Source: Chryseobacterium formosum
GTDB lineage: Bacteria; Bacteroidota; Bacteroidia; Flavobacteriales; Weeksellaceae
Assembly: GCF_026460885.1 (NCBI RefSeq)
Contig: NZ_JAOVZW010000008.1
Location: forward strand, 62,001 to 126,000
Reading direction: 5' to 3'
Length of the DNA: 64,000 nucleotides
Positions 17,165 to 26,669 of this stretch are shown here, one piece after another (the first letter of the stretch is position 1; every line of letters starts with the position of its first letter). The notes beneath the pieces are model-generated. The model did not search any database, had not been told where the DNA came from, and worked only from the letters and a program-made list of their open reading frames with translations. Position numbers and translations under genes: made by a program.

Positions 17165-18391
17165 ATGAAAAAATATCTATTATTCCTTGCGGTTCTTTTA
17201 ATTGCAAATGTTAATGGACAAAGATTTTGCGGTACAGATCAAAAAATGAATGAGTTCTTCGCAAATAATCCTAATGCATTAGCGAAGAAGCAGGATTTAA
17301 GAAACTATTTAACAACGAAGAATACAACTGCGAAAAATACGCAAACAGTTGTAACGATTCCTGTTGTAGTACATGTTTTGTATAAAAATGCAGCTCAGAA
17401 TATTTCTGATGCTCAAATTGCCTCTCAGATTGCTGTACTTAATGCTGATTTTAGAAAATTAAATTCGGATTACAGTTCTGTAGTTCCAGATGCTTTTAAA
17501 CCTTTTGCGGCAGATATGGAGCTTGTTTTTTGCATGGCGACTAAAAAAAGTGATGGTAGTTCTACAACGGGTATTGAAAGAAAATCTGTTGCAACGAGTT
17601 TTAGTTTTCCTAATAATTATTACCAGTCTTCAGGGCTTGTTGCTTGGGATCCTACGAAATATCTTAATATTTGGGTGGGAGATATGCCTAATCCTTACTT
17701 AGGATGGGCTTATTTACCGGATGCTGCAGGGTATGCTTTTGACGGATTAGCAATTGGCTATAATTATTTTGGAACAACTGGTGCTGCGCAATATCCTTAT
17801 AACGGAGGTAGAACTGCAACACACGAAATTGGTCATTATTTTGGACTTTTACATCCATGGGGAGAAGATGGCAGCGCTTGTGGAACAGCAGATAATGATG
17901 ATGGTTGTGCTGATACGCCTGCTATTTCTGATGCTCATTACGGTGGGAATGTTTTTCCAGATAATGCATATACTTGTGTGCCTTCGGCAAATGGAGCAAT
18001 GTTTATGAATTTTATGGATTATGTAACAGATACAGAAATGGCTCTTTTTACAAATGATCAAAAAACGATTAAAACCAACACAATGAATGGTCCAAGAGCT
18101 AGCCTGCTAAATTCCAACGCTTGTAGTTTCTTATCTGTAAATAATATTGAGAAAGTAAATTCTATCAATTTATTTCCTAATCCTACAACGCAGTATATTT
18201 CTATTGCATCTCCATTAGCTAAAATTAATGAAGTTGAAATATTTAATGCTGAGGGAAGATTAGTTAAAAAAGCTACAATAAATAATGAAACTGATAAAAT
18301 TGATGTTAGAGATTTTGCAACAGGTGTTTATTATGTAAGAACTTATAATAATAAAGAGTTTGTTAAGTCTATGAAGTTCATTAAAAAATAA
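17165..18391 (+). CDS. M43 family zinc metalloprotease with T9SS sorting domain
   Basis: A 408-residue secreted protease of the pappalysin/cytophagalysin group. It has a signal peptide (MKKYLLFLAVLLIANVNGQ) and a propeptide-like region containing VTIPVVVHVLY. The zinc motif THEIGHYFGLLHPWG (HExxHxxGxxH) is near residue 220, followed by the Cys-rich stretch and FMDY Met-turn (MFMNFMDYV) typical of the family. A T9SS type A domain covers about 335-408 (SINLFPNPTTQYISI to TGVYYVRTYNNKEFVKSMKFIKK). It should degrade extracellular protein or peptides after export by T9SS. The upstream region, shared with divergent ppk1, is very AT-rich; TACATTCG near 17140 is a one-mismatch -7 candidate. Confidence 0.92.
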   Translation: MKKYLLFLAVLLIANVNGQRFCGTDQKMNEFFANNPNALAKKQDLRNYLTTKNTTAKNTQTVVTIPVVVHVLYKNAAQNISDAQIASQIAVLNADFRKLNSDYSSVVPDAFKPFAADMELVFCMATKKSDGSSTTGIERKSVATSFSFPNNYYQSSGLVAWDPTKYLNIWVGDMPNPYLGWAYLPDAAGYAFDGLAIGYNYFGTTGAAQYPYNGGRTATHEIGHYFGLLHPWGEDGSACGTADNDDGCADTPAISDAHYGGNVFPDNAYTCVPSANGAMFMNFMDYVTDTEMALFTNDQKTIKTNTMNGPRASLLNSNACSFLSVNNIEKVNSINLFPNPTTQYISIASPLAKINEVEIFNAEGRLVKKATINNETDKIDVRDFATGVYYVRTYNNKEFVKSMKFIKK

Positions 18392-18419
18392 TCGGAAATT
18401 TCTTCCAATATTTTATATT

Positions 18420-18450
18420 AAAAAACCTCGATTTTATCGAGGTTTTATTT
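18420..18450. terminator. Terminator after the M43 protease gene
   Basis: A nine- to ten-base stem (AACCTCGAT with ATCGAGGTT) has A-rich and T-rich flanks and could work on both strands. Confidence 0.75.
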
Positions 18451-18546
18451 TTAGTATGTCAATTTGTCATAAAAAAACAAATGGTATAAATATTGAGAAT
18501 GTGAGAGTGTTATTAAAATTTAAAAATTAGAAAAAATATAAATATT

Positions 18547-20436
18547 ATGAGTAAAATAATCGGAATCGATTTAGGTACAACAAACTCTTGTGTTGCTGTA
18601 ATGGAAGGGAAAGACGCTGTTGTAATTCCTAACGCAGAAGGTAAAAGAACGACGCCATCTATCGTGGCATTCACAGAAGATGGAGAAAGAAAAGTAGGTG
18701 ACCCTGCTAAAAGACAAGCCGTAACAAACCCTACAAAAACGGTTTATTCAATCAAAAGATTTATCGGAACTCATTTCAAAGATGATTCTGCTGAAATCTC
18801 AAGAGTACCTTATAAAGTAGTTGCTGGACCAAATGATACTGTAAAAGTAAAAATCGACGACAGAGAATATACACCACAGGAAATTTCTGCAATGACGCTT
18901 CAGAAAATGAAGAAAACTGCTGAAGATTACCTTGGTCAAGAAGTAACAAGAGCGGTAATCACTGTTCCGGCTTACTTCAACGATGCGCAAAGACAAGCTA
19001 CAAAAGAAGCTGGAGAAATTGCAGGTCTTAAAGTAGAAAGAATCATCAATGAGCCTACAGCAGCAGCTTTGGCTTATGGAATGGATAAGTCTCACAAAGA
19101 CCAAAAAATCGCAGTTTACGATTTAGGTGGTGGTACTTTTGACGTTTCTATCCTTGATTTAGGAGATGGAGTTTTCGAAGTATTGTCTACAAATGGTGAT
19201 ACGCACTTAGGAGGTGATGATTTTGATGATGTAATTATCAACTGGATGGCAGACGAATTTAAATCTGAAGAAGGTGTTGACTTAAAATCTGATGCAATTG
19301 CATTACAAAGATTGAAAGAAGCAGCTGAAAAAGCAAAAATCGAGTTGTCTTCTTCTCCTCAAACTGAAATTAACCTTCCTTATATTACAGCTACAGCTAC
19401 GGGTCCTAAACACTTAGTGAAGACTTTAACTAAAGCTAAATTCGAGCAGTTATCTGCAGACTTGGTAAGAAGATCTATGGAGCCTTGTAAAAAAGCGCTT
19501 TCTGATGCAGGTCTTTCTATCTCAGATATTGACGAAGTAATCTTGGTAGGTGGTTCTACAAGAATCCCAATTATCCAAGAAGAAGTTGAGAAATTCTTCG
19601 GTAAAAAGCCTTCAAAAGGAGTTAATCCAGATGAGGTTGTTGCAATCGGTGCAGCTATTCAAGGTGGAGTTTTAACTGGAGATGTTACAGATGTACTTTT
19701 ATTAGATGTTACACCACTTTCTTTAGGTATCGAAACAATGGGTTCTGTTTTCACTAAATTGATTGAAGCAAACACTACAATTCCGACTAAAAAATCTGAA
19801 GTATTCTCTACAGCTTCTGACAATCAGCCGGCTGTAAGCATCAGAGTTGGACAAGGTGAAAGACCAATGTTTAACGACAACAAAGAGATTGGTAAATTTG
19901 ATTTAACAGATATTCCACCAGCACAGAGAGGAGTTCCTCAGATTGAAGTTACTTTCGATATCGATGCAAACGGAATCTTGAGCGTTTCTGCTAAAGATAA
20001 AGGAACTGGTAAAGAGCAGTCTATTAAAATTCAGGCATCTTCAGGTCTTTCTGACGAAGAAATCGAAAGAATGAAAAAAGAAGCTCAGGAAAACTCTGCA
20101 GCAGATAACAAGAGAAAAGAAGAAGTGGAAATCTTCAACAAAGCTGACGGATTGATTTTCCAAACTGAAAAGCAATTGAAAGAATTTGGTGATAAATTGT
20201 CTGCTGACAAAAAAGCAGCCATCGAAACTGCTCACGCAGAATTGAAAACCGCTTTCGAAGCTAAAAATGGAGATGATGTAAAAGCTAAAACAGAAGCTCT
20301 AGATGCAGCTTGGATGGCAGCTTCTGAAGAAATGTATGCACAAGGTCAAGGTGCAGATGCAGGAGCTCAACAAGGTCAAGGTCAGGCAAACGGAGCAGAA
20401 GATGTTCAGGATGCAGATTTTGAAGAAGTTAAGTAA
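18547..20436 (+). CDS. dnaK: Chaperone DnaK (Hsp70)
   Basis: A 629-residue Hsp70. The nucleotide-binding domain (about 1-380) shows [52 protein letters not shown] and [10 protein letters not shown]. The substrate-binding beta domain follows ([14 protein letters not shown]). A helical lid and a disordered Gln/Gly/Ala-rich tail end in the usual acidic motif (DADFEEVK). It folds and protects proteins in the cytoplasm with DnaJ and GrpE, neither of which is encoded nearby. No CIRCE element is visible upstream, so HrcA control is not indicated. Confidence 0.98.
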   Translation: MSKIIGIDLGTTNSCVAVMEGKDAVVIPNAEGKRTTPSIVAFTEDGERKVGDPAKRQAVTNPTKTVYSIKRFIGTHFKDDSAEISRVPYKVVAGPNDTVKVKIDDREYTPQEISAMTLQKMKKTAEDYLGQEVTRAVITVPAYFNDAQRQATKEAGEIAGLKVERIINEPTAAALAYGMDKSHKDQKIAVYDLGGGTFDVSILDLGDGVFEVLSTNGDTHLGGDDFDDVIINWMADEFKSEEGVDLKSDAIALQRLKEAAEKAKIELSSSPQTEINLPYITATATGPKHLVKTLTKAKFEQLSADLVRRSMEPCKKALSDAGLSISDIDEVILVGGSTRIPIIQEEVEKFFGKKPSKGVNPDEVVAIGAAIQGGVLTGDVTDVLLLDVTPLSLGIETMGSVFTKLIEANTTIPTKKSEVFSTASDNQPAVSIRVGQGERPMFNDNKEIGKFDLTDIPPAQRGVPQIEVTFDIDANGILSVSAKDKGTGKEQSIKIQASSGLSDEEIERMKKEAQENSAADNKRKEEVEIFNKADGLIFQTEKQLKEFGDKLSADKKAAIETAHAELKTAFEAKNGDDVKAKTEALDAAWMAASEEMYAQGQGADAGAQQGQGQANGAEDVQDADFEEVK

Positions 20437-20784
20437 TTTAACATCAATTTATAAATAATAAACCGCTGTAAATGTAATGTTTACAGCGGTTTTGTTTTGA
20501 TTATTAAAGAATGGGTAAAATAAATTTAGCATATTGAGTATTTACGAATAGACAAAATTAAATTCTATTGATGCAGATTACCCAATCTTATGACTGCGGT
20601 CATATAAATAGTTGGATGTTAGTTTTTAAATTTGACAGTCACCAATCAAATATCTATATGAGTACACAATTTCAAAATTGTCAGAAAAAGTCTTATTTCT
20701 GCTGTAAAGATTTTTTATCATATATACTTCTTTATTGATTTGTGAATAACACTACATTTAATTATCAAACCAAATAAATTATTT
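20437..20784. other. Intergenic region after dnaK
   Basis: Apart from the dnaK terminator I see no gene here. A short hairpin (ATGAC-TGCG-GTCAT near 20590) and TACATTTA near 20752, a one-mismatch -7 element for the DUF4142 gene, are the only recognisable signals. Confidence 0.5.
20459..20495 (+). terminator. dnaK terminator
   Basis: A twelve-base perfect stem (AACCGCTGTAAA with TTTACAGCGGTT) is followed by TTGTTTTG. Confidence 0.85.
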
Positions 20785-21396
20785 ATGAAAAAATCAATTG
20801 TAATGCTTTTAGCAGTCGCTACGGTAATGTCGTGCAACAAAAAGGAATCTACAACAGTTAATGAATCAAGTGATTCTATGGAAATGTCAACTCCAACTGA
20901 TTCAACTCCTGTGACCAGTGATTCGGTTTCTACTTCTGCAAACAGTTCAGCAGCAGTTTCTCTTAACGATCAAGATAAAAAATTTGCTGATGCTGCAGCG
21001 AAAGGCAGTATGATGGAAGTAATGGCAGGAAAATTGGCGATGCAAAATGCAACCAATGCTACTGTAAAAACATTGGCTGAAATGATGGTAGAAGATCATA
21101 CCAAAGCAAATGACGAATTGAAACAGTGGGCCTCTGCAAATTCTTATACTTTACCTTCTGCGGTAGATGCTGATCAACAAAAAAAATATGATGAGTTAAA
21201 AGCCAAAAAAGGTACAGAATTCGACAAGATGTATACAGATATGATGGTAAATGATCATAAGAAAACAATTGCTGATTTTAAAAAGGAATCTGCTGAAGGA
21301 TCAGAAACTTCTCTGAAAGCTTTTGCATCGAAAACCATTCCTGCTTTGGAGCATCACTTAATGGAATCTGAAACAGCAAAAAAAGCTGTAAAATAA
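20785..21396 (+). CDS. DUF4142 lipoprotein
   Basis: A 203-residue lipoprotein (MKKSIVMLLAVATVMSCNKK, lipid Cys about residue 17). A Ser/Thr-rich linker (about 20-65) leads to a ferritin-like DUF4142 four-helix domain (about 65-200). Conserved HTKAND and NDHKKTIADFKKES motifs and a final PALEHHLMESETA are visible. DUF4142 proteins are often stress-linked and periplasmic or outer-membrane attached; some resemble ferritin but metal binding is not shown. It is a single gene with its own terminator. Confidence 0.88.
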   Translation: MKKSIVMLLAVATVMSCNKKESTTVNESSDSMEMSTPTDSTPVTSDSVSTSANSSAAVSLNDQDKKFADAAAKGSMMEVMAGKLAMQNATNATVKTLAEMMVEDHTKANDELKQWASANSYTLPSAVDADQQKKYDELKAKKGTEFDKMYTDMMVNDHKKTIADFKKESAEGSETSLKAFASKTIPALEHHLMESETAKKAVK

Positions 21397-21720
21397 TTTT
21401 TATCTCTCATTCTTAAAAATGATCCCACCGAAATGTGGGATTATTTTTTTTATATTAGATTGCAACATCTGAAATGTAATAAGTTTATTAAATGTAAAGC
21501 TTCAATTATTTGTTGTCAATGCAGGCATTCATATTCAAACCTAAGAAGTAAGAATATATTATGTTATGACGCAGATTATACTGACAATGATTTCTACTAT
21601 TTTTTTCGTTTTAAAAACCCTTTTTTACATTAATTTAAATTTTAAATACCACAGATTTCAAAATTGGTTTTGGTTGGTACAGAATTAGATTACTTCCGGT
21701 ATAAACCTAAATCAATTAAT
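21397..21720. other. Intergenic region with terminator of the DUF4142 gene
   Basis: A terminator hairpin is at 21422-21441. The remaining 280 bases hold one 66-codon frame of unlikely composition (many Cys, Tyr and Phe, no ribosome binding site). I see no supported gene. Confidence 0.5.
21420..21450 (+). terminator. Terminator of the DUF4142 gene
   Basis: A seven-base stem (ATCCCAC with GTGGGAT, 21422-21441) is followed by TATTTTTTTT. Confidence 0.8.
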
Positions 21721-21885
21721 ATGAAACTATCTACAGAATCCGAGAACATTGCTTCTCACTACACAAGAGAAATTGAGCGTCAAAAAGCAATTAAAGCTTT
21801 AGAAAAGGCAAAAGCTATTAAAAGGAAAGTTGTATTTCTGCCACAGGGCGCTACAGGAAATATAAATATCCGTGAGATATTTTAG
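21721..21885 (+). CDS. Small basic protein, function unknown
   Basis: A 54-residue protein starting MKLSTESENIASHYTREIER, rich in Lys and predicted helical through KAIKALEKAKAIKRKV, ending in FLPQGATGNINIREIF. The ATG at 21721 is preferred to an in-frame TTG at 21664 because the extra residues look like untranslated sequence. A strong terminator follows directly, which supports expression as a single gene. I do not recognise a family. Confidence 0.5.
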   Translation: MKLSTESENIASHYTREIERQKAIKALEKAKAIKRKVVFLPQGATGNINIREIF

Positions 21886-21893
21886 TTAACATA

Positions 21894-21924
21894 AAAAACA
21901 GCTGAATTTTTTCAGCTGTTTTTT
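21894..21924 (+). terminator. Terminator of the 54-residue gene
   Basis: An eleven-base stem (AAACAGCTGAA with TTCAGCTGTTT) has a four-T loop and is followed by a T run. Confidence 0.8.
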
Positions 21925-22053
21925 ATTCTTAAATATTTATCATGAAAAAGTTTTCTATGTGAAATTTATACTTACTAAACATACAGAGAGTTGCACTATC
22001 AAACTCTTGTTTCAATCATTAGATCTTTAAACAATAAAAGTAGAATAAAATTT

Positions 22054-22632
22054 TCACTTATTATTTTGCCCTAAAATTCTAATCTCATTTAACCATTTCG
22101 CTCGCATTTTTTCATCAGAAGTCTTAACGATACCAATATAAGTTACTTTTACAGGATTAATTCCGCAAAATTGAAGTGTTGATTTTTTTAGTTGATTTAC
22201 GCTTGGTCTGCCAAATAAAAGTCTGTAAATCCAGCCTGGTTGGTCGAGCGTTGTTATTATTCTTGCAGATTTTCCTTTCAATAATTTATCCCAAAAAATA
22301 GAATTTTCTCGGTATTGAAAAGCAAATCCCGGTAAAAAAAGTCTGTCTATAAATCCTTTGGTAATCGCAGGTAAACCGCCCCACCAAACAGGATGTACCC
22401 AAACCAAATGATCTGCCCATTTTATAGTTTCCCAAGCTTCGAGCAAGTCTGGCTCTAATTCGGTTCTTTTTTGATAACCAAATTGCAGATTAGGATTGAA
22501 ATTTAAATCAGCAATCAAAATTTCTCTCACTTCAGCTTTTGAATCTTCAGCTGCTTCTTTATAAGCTTTGACGATGCCAAAATTGAAAGAATCTTTATTT
22601 GGATGACCATTTATAACTACTATTTTTTTCAT
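22054..22632 (-). CDS. NAD(P)H-dependent oxidoreductase, flavodoxin-like fold (NQO1/KefF group)
   Basis: A 192-residue soluble flavoprotein. Family motifs are VVINGHPNKDSFNFGIVKAY at the start, HLVWVHPVWWGGLPAITKGF near residue 95 and DRLFLPGFAFQYR. ARIITTLDQPGWIY also fits the quinone reductase group. Members reduce quinones or electrophiles with FMN or FAD. The Crp-like regulator gene lies 59 bases upstream on the same strand; a TATTTTTG element in the gap suggests its own promoter. Substrate unknown. Confidence 0.88.
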   Translation of the reverse strand: MKKIVVINGHPNKDSFNFGIVKAYKEAAEDSKAEVREILIADLNFNPNLQFGYQKRTELEPDLLEAWETIKWADHLVWVHPVWWGGLPAITKGFIDRLFLPGFAFQYRENSIFWDKLLKGKSARIITTLDQPGWIYRLLFGRPSVNQLKKSTLQFCGINPVKVTYIGIVKTSDEKMRAKWLNEIRILGQNNK

Positions 22633-22650
22633 ATTTATTGATTAATACAA

Positions 22651-22658
22651 CAAAAATA
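22651..22658 (-). promoter_or_regulatory. TAnnTTTG -7 element for the oxidoreductase gene
   Basis: TATTTTTG on the minus strand lies 18 bases upstream of the ATG at 22632. Confidence 0.5.
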
Positions 22659-22691
22659 GTTAGCGTGATTTTCCTGATGTAGGACAAATGT

Positions 22692-23303
22692 CTAAAAAGT
22701 AATTTCTTTCCTGATTCTGCTTAAATGTCTTTGAGTAATATTAAGGTAAGAAGCAAGATATTGTAGTGGAATTTGTTGTATAAATTCGGGTTGATTTTCA
22801 ACTAATGCAGTATATCTTTGAATGGCAGTTTCTTTCTGAAGTTGAAAGATTCGCTTTTCCAGTTCAATGTAATTCTGTTCAGCAATTATTTTCAAAAACA
22901 TCGTCCAATGATAACTGTTGGTGGTTAGTTTATCAATCGTATCTTTTCCGATGACCAATAATTCTGCAGATGAAATGGCTTGCAAGGTTTCCAAACTAGG
23001 ATTTCCGGTGATAAATGAAGAATAAGAAGCAAGCATATCATTTGGAAATCTGAAACAATAGGTCATATCATTTCCTTCTGAAGTTGTATAGTATGAACGA
23101 AAAATTCCTGATTTTATAAAAGCAACTTCATTGCATTTTTCACCTTCATTTGCAAAGAAATCATTTTTTGCAAGTTTTCTGACTTCAAATAACTGAACCA
23201 AATCTCTAATCTCTTCTTCTTTAAATATATTGAAACTGCGAAAATATTCCTCAATCACTTTTTTATTTTTAAATACAAAATTACGGTTAAAGTTCTTTTT
23301 CAT
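22692..23303 (-). CDS. Crp/Fnr family transcription regulator
   Basis: A 203-residue regulator with a cyclic-nucleotide-binding-like domain (about 25-140, FANEGEKCNEVAFIKSGIFRSY) and a degenerate C-terminal helix-turn-helix (about 175-200, QYLASYLNITQRHLSRIRKE). This short form is very common in Flavobacteriia. No Cys cluster for oxygen sensing is present, so it is not an FNR-type iron sensor. It lies between a flavoprotein and a serine hydrolase on the same strand and may control one of them. Confidence 0.88.
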   Translation of the reverse strand: MKKNFNRNFVFKNKKVIEEYFRSFNIFKEEEIRDLVQLFEVRKLAKNDFFANEGEKCNEVAFIKSGIFRSYYTTSEGNDMTYCFRFPNDMLASYSSFITGNPSLETLQAISSAELLVIGKDTIDKLTTNSYHWTMFLKIIAEQNYIELEKRIFQLQKETAIQRYTALVENQPEFIQQIPLQYLASYLNITQRHLSRIRKEITF

Positions 23304-23342
23304 AATCAGAACAAATAAATCTTTCCAAAATATAAAACGGTT

Positions 23343-24401
23343 TTATTTCAAAACCGTTTCATAAATCTGATTCAACAAATCTTGTCTCATTTTTGAGTTT
23401 CTTTGATTTAAAAGAATGATAATTCCCCAATTCTTAGCTCTATTGTAGCAAATAATAGAAGATTGTCCCATAGAATCACCAGATTTCAGGAAAATGGTAT
23501 CGTTGTCTGTAGTGCTAATGTTAAAACCTAACCCCATTTCACGTTTTTCATCTTTGTAATAGATTTTTTCGGCTAATAAAGCTGCGTTTGAAATTGAATT
23601 TTCATTCTTTAAAAGTGCTTTAAGATATTTCGTCATATCAGAAGCATTAGATTTTACCAATCCGGCAGGTGCAGTTACATTCCACAAGAGAAACTCTTGA
23701 GCACCTCCTTCAGGATTATAACCTGTAGTAATGTTTTTCACATTAAAATCTTGAGTCAATGTCTTAGTCATTTTTGCAGGTTTCAATATTTTTTCTCGGA
23801 TAATTTCATCATAACTTTTACCATATATTTTCTCTAAAATTTGTCCTAATAAAGTAAAATTGATATTAGAATATCGGAATTTTCCATAATCGATGAGATC
23901 TGTAGATTGATTAATCATCGTTGCTAATGACTCTTTTGTAACACTGTTTATTGGTTGTTGAGAATTTATTTCAATCAGTTTTTGAAAATCAAAATCTGGT
24001 AAGCCAGACTGATGTGAAGCCAAATCTGATATTTTGATTTTGTTCTGAAGATTTTTTTGCAGAATATATTGTTTAGGAAGATAATTATCAATGTAATCAT
24101 CCAGTTTTAATTTCTTTTCCAAAGAAGCCTGAGCAATCATATTTCCTGTTAAGATTTTGGTAATAGAAGCAATTTCGAAGATTGAATTTTTATCAATATC
24201 AACTTTACTTTTTTTACTCAGTTTTCCATAAGAAGTATAAAATTCTTTGTTGTTGCCGATAAAACCAACACTGATTCCGACGTCCGGGTTTTTATCATAA
24301 CTGGCTTTAATAATAGAGTCAATTCTTTTAGAAAAGTCTTGGCAAAAAGCAAAATTACTAATGAATAATAATGCTGTTAAAAGTGTGAATGTAGTTTTCA
24401 T
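23343..24401 (-). CDS. Serine hydrolase, class C beta-lactamase/penicillin-binding fold
   Basis: A 352-residue exported protein (signal peptide MKTTFTLLTALLFISNFAFC). The nucleophile motif SITK is at residues 79-82 and the second motif YSN appears in GKFRYSNINFTLLG. A KSGDSMGQSS segment occupies the place of the third motif. Such enzymes are DD-peptidases, esterases or D-amino acid amidases; few are true beta-lactamases. A Cys at residue 20 could make it a lipoprotein, although the lipobox (FAFC) is not ideal. The AraC-type regulator gene lies just upstream on the same strand. Confidence 0.88.
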   Translation of the reverse strand: MKTTFTLLTALLFISNFAFCQDFSKRIDSIIKASYDKNPDVGISVGFIGNNKEFYTSYGKLSKKSKVDIDKNSIFEIASITKILTGNMIAQASLEKKLKLDDYIDNYLPKQYILQKNLQNKIKISDLASHQSGLPDFDFQKLIEINSQQPINSVTKESLATMINQSTDLIDYGKFRYSNINFTLLGQILEKIYGKSYDEIIREKILKPAKMTKTLTQDFNVKNITTGYNPEGGAQEFLLWNVTAPAGLVKSNASDMTKYLKALLKNENSISNAALLAEKIYYKDEKREMGLGFNISTTDNDTIFLKSGDSMGQSSIICYNRAKNWGIIILLNQRNSKMRQDLLNQIYETVLK

Positions 24402-24530
24402 TGTACCTTGTTTTAAGATTATGGTACAAATGTGCGGAAGAACAAAATTTTACACGACCGAATAAATACACTTAGACGAATTTCTACTAAAAAAATGAGT
24501 TCGAATGATGAAATATAAACGTACGAGTAA

Positions 24531-25688
24531 TTACAAAGTTTTGTTTTGTAGTGTTTTACGATATGAGGTTGGTGTGTTTCCTGTATGTTTTTTGAAAGCG
24601 GTATTGAATGAAGACTTAGAATTAAATCCGACTTCGTACAAAATTTCGAGAACAGTAACTTTAGTTTTTGCTGGATTTTTTAAGATTTCCATAGCATATT
24701 CAATTCGATATGTATTTACAAAATCATAAAAATGCTGACCTAATTGATGGTTAATTAAAACCGATAATTCCCGAACAGGAATATTGATGTTTTCAGAAAT
24801 ATTTTGAATCGTAATTGATGGATCTAAAAATGGTTTTTCATCGCTCATATATTTCTTTAGTTTCAATAAATCTTCATTGTGTTCCTGTTCATTTATAAAT
24901 GATTCTTCAGTCGTTTTTTGTTCTGAAATAATATCGGAAACGAGTTTTAGTTTAGAATTGATATTTCTGAATAAATCAGGATTATTCAGAGCTTTATACA
25001 AATACCAACAGACAATAAACATCTGCAAAACCAATCCGAAAATTTTTATCCATTCGGAAATCTCGGGATAATCTGAAAATTTAAAAATGTTTTTTATAAG
25101 AGCCACCGAATATAAAATTGTGATAACAACTGTAAATTGGAACAGCCAATGATAAGAATGAACATTTGTACCGGCGAAATTTTCCAGATAAAGTGTTTTT
25201 GTTCTTCTCAGTATCAGTAAAACAGCAATAATGTAGGCTGTTAACTGAATGTGTATGAAAATATGAATGAATTGAAATTCTATCATACTTTGTCGATTTT
25301 TGATAAAATCAAATTTAGAAATCAAATCGACGGAATAAAAATTCGGGATCAGGATAATATTTATCACTAAAAAGGGTAGAAGATGAAGCAAATGTTTGGA
25401 TTTCAGCCTAAAATCTGAATAACAAACTGACATCACATACAGATAAAAAACAGGAATTTGTAAAAAGGCAAATGTACTTCTGAGCATTCCCAGATTTGAG
25501 GGTCTGTCAATAATCAAACTGAATATAGGCTCACTTACATCTATCGCAATAAGAATCAGATAGAATGCAAAAAGTGAATTGCTGAGTCTGTTTCTGTTCT
25601 TAACCGTGAGGAGAAAAAAGGCAAGAAAAAAAGAAATGAACAAAGAAATGACCGTTACAATAATTAACAAATTGCTTTTATCCATCAA
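24531..25688 (-). CDS. Membrane-anchored AraC family regulator
   Basis: A 385-residue protein with about seven hydrophobic segments in residues 8-240 (for example LLIIVTVISLFISFFLAFFL) and a C-terminal AraC DNA-binding domain (about 285-380). The domain contains NINIPVRELSVLINHQLG and VLEILYEVGFNSKSSFNTAF. This architecture, with a membrane sensor fused to AraC, is common in Flavobacteriia and senses an unknown envelope signal. The serine hydrolase gene starts 129 bases downstream and may be its target. Confidence 0.88.
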   Translation of the reverse strand: MMDKSNLLIIVTVISLFISFFLAFFLLTVKNRNRLSNSLFAFYLILIAIDVSEPIFSLIIDRPSNLGMLRSTFAFLQIPVFYLYVMSVCYSDFRLKSKHLLHLLPFLVINIILIPNFYSVDLISKFDFIKNRQSMIEFQFIHIFIHIQLTAYIIAVLLILRRTKTLYLENFAGTNVHSYHWLFQFTVVITILYSVALIKNIFKFSDYPEISEWIKIFGLVLQMFIVCWYLYKALNNPDLFRNINSKLKLVSDIISEQKTTEESFINEQEHNEDLLKLKKYMSDEKPFLDPSITIQNISENINIPVRELSVLINHQLGQHFYDFVNTYRIEYAMEILKNPAKTKVTVLEILYEVGFNSKSSFNTAFKKHTGNTPTSYRKTLQNKTL

Positions 25689-25799
25689 GCTTTAACTTTA
25701 GTTTAATATTTCGTAAAGATAAAAGATTTAGCCAGAATTTTATTTCTTTAATAAGGGAAAATAAACGAAAGTAGTAAGCGATTTCGATACATTAAAATA

Positions 25800-26093
25800 T
25801 CAATTACTTTTCGATTGATATTCTTTCTTTAAATTTTTATCTAAAATAAAAGGAACAAACGGTAAAACAGATCCGATAAGGTAGATTGCAATTCTTTTGA
25901 GGCTCCATCTGTATTTTATAGAAGCAATAATAAGAATGACCATGTAAACTAAGAATAAAACTCCGTGAATCCAGCCAAAATATTTTACAGGCTCTGAAAT
26001 ATTAAGAATATATTTTATAGGCATCGCAATGAAGAGTAAAATTAAATAAGAAATTCCCTCGATAATTGCTATTCTACGGTAAATGTTGATCAT
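25800..26093 (-). CDS. DUF3817 membrane protein
   Basis: A 97-residue protein with three membrane segments. Family features are the opening RRIAIIEGISYLILLFIAMP, the central GWIHGVLFLVYMV with a conserved His, and the end GSVLPFVPFILDKNLKKE. The function of DUF3817 proteins is unknown. It is on the minus strand, 54 bases downstream of the DUF1801 gene, and may be co-transcribed with it. Confidence 0.88.
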   Translation of the reverse strand: MINIYRRIAIIEGISYLILLFIAMPIKYILNISEPVKYFGWIHGVLFLVYMVILIIASIKYRWSLKRIAIYLIGSVLPFVPFILDKNLKKEYQSKSN

Positions 26094-26147
26094 GTTGTCA
26101 ATTTGTTTGTTGGATTACTTGGTGAAAAGTTAGAATATTTTTTATAA

Positions 26148-26591
26148 TTAATCGGAAATTCTGCAGGCACATTCATTATTTTCGCTGACATATTTGATGG
26201 TTGCTTTGCTTAAAATTTCTAAAATCTCAAGATTTAAATCGGATAATTTTTTGAAATAAATACAGGCTTTTGCCATTTTAATTTTCCCCAATTTTTCTAG
26301 CAGTTTTTGATTTTCATCTCCGGGAGCTGCAACATAGAGTGAAAACTGTGCTTTTCTAGGTGAAAAACCTATAATCATAGCATCTCCTTCGTGTCCACTT
26401 GCATATTTGTAGTGATAGCTTCCAAAACCAATCATCGTTGGTCCCCACATTTTGGGTTCAAAACCTGACCATTTTTTCATAAGCTCAATAAGCTGAAAAC
26501 TGTCTTGTTTTTTCTGCTCGTTATCAACAAATGAGTTAATGAAATCCGTAACATCAACATGGGTTTCTGTGGTTTTATTTTTTGTTGCCAT
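26148..26591 (-). CDS. DUF1801 (YdhG-like) protein
   Basis: A 147-residue soluble protein. The DUF1801 core is visible as GFEPKMWGPTMIGFGSYHYKY, then GFSPRKAQFSLYV and a C-terminal ACIYFKKLSDLNLEIL. Length and motif order are normal. The family has a small alpha/beta fold and no assigned enzymatic role. It sits in a run of minus-strand genes between an unknown protein and DUF3817. Confidence 0.88.
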   Translation of the reverse strand: MATKNKTTETHVDVTDFINSFVDNEQKKQDSFQLIELMKKWSGFEPKMWGPTMIGFGSYHYKYASGHEGDAMIIGFSPRKAQFSLYVAAPGDENQKLLEKLGKIKMAKACIYFKKLSDLNLEILEILSKATIKYVSENNECACRISD

Positions 26592-26669
26592 TTTTTATTG
26601 ATCAAGGAAATTGATGTTTTTAAATTTTAGATCAAATCTTCTCGCAAAATATTAAAATGATATCTTAAA

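Noticed and set aside
17490..18061. Frames overlapping the M43 protease gene
   Set aside because: Shadows in other frames of a gene with clear zinc motif and sorting domain.
18392..18546. CIRCE/HrcA operator upstream of dnaK
   Set aside because: No TTAGCACTC inverted repeat; only a partial GAGTGTTA is present.
18799..19104. Cys/Ser/Phe-rich antisense frame in dnaK
   Set aside because: Shadow of the highly conserved DnaK coding sequence.
21433..21633. 66-residue frame after the DUF4142 gene
   Set aside because: It begins inside the terminator stem and has unnatural composition with many Cys, Tyr and Phe; no ribosome site.
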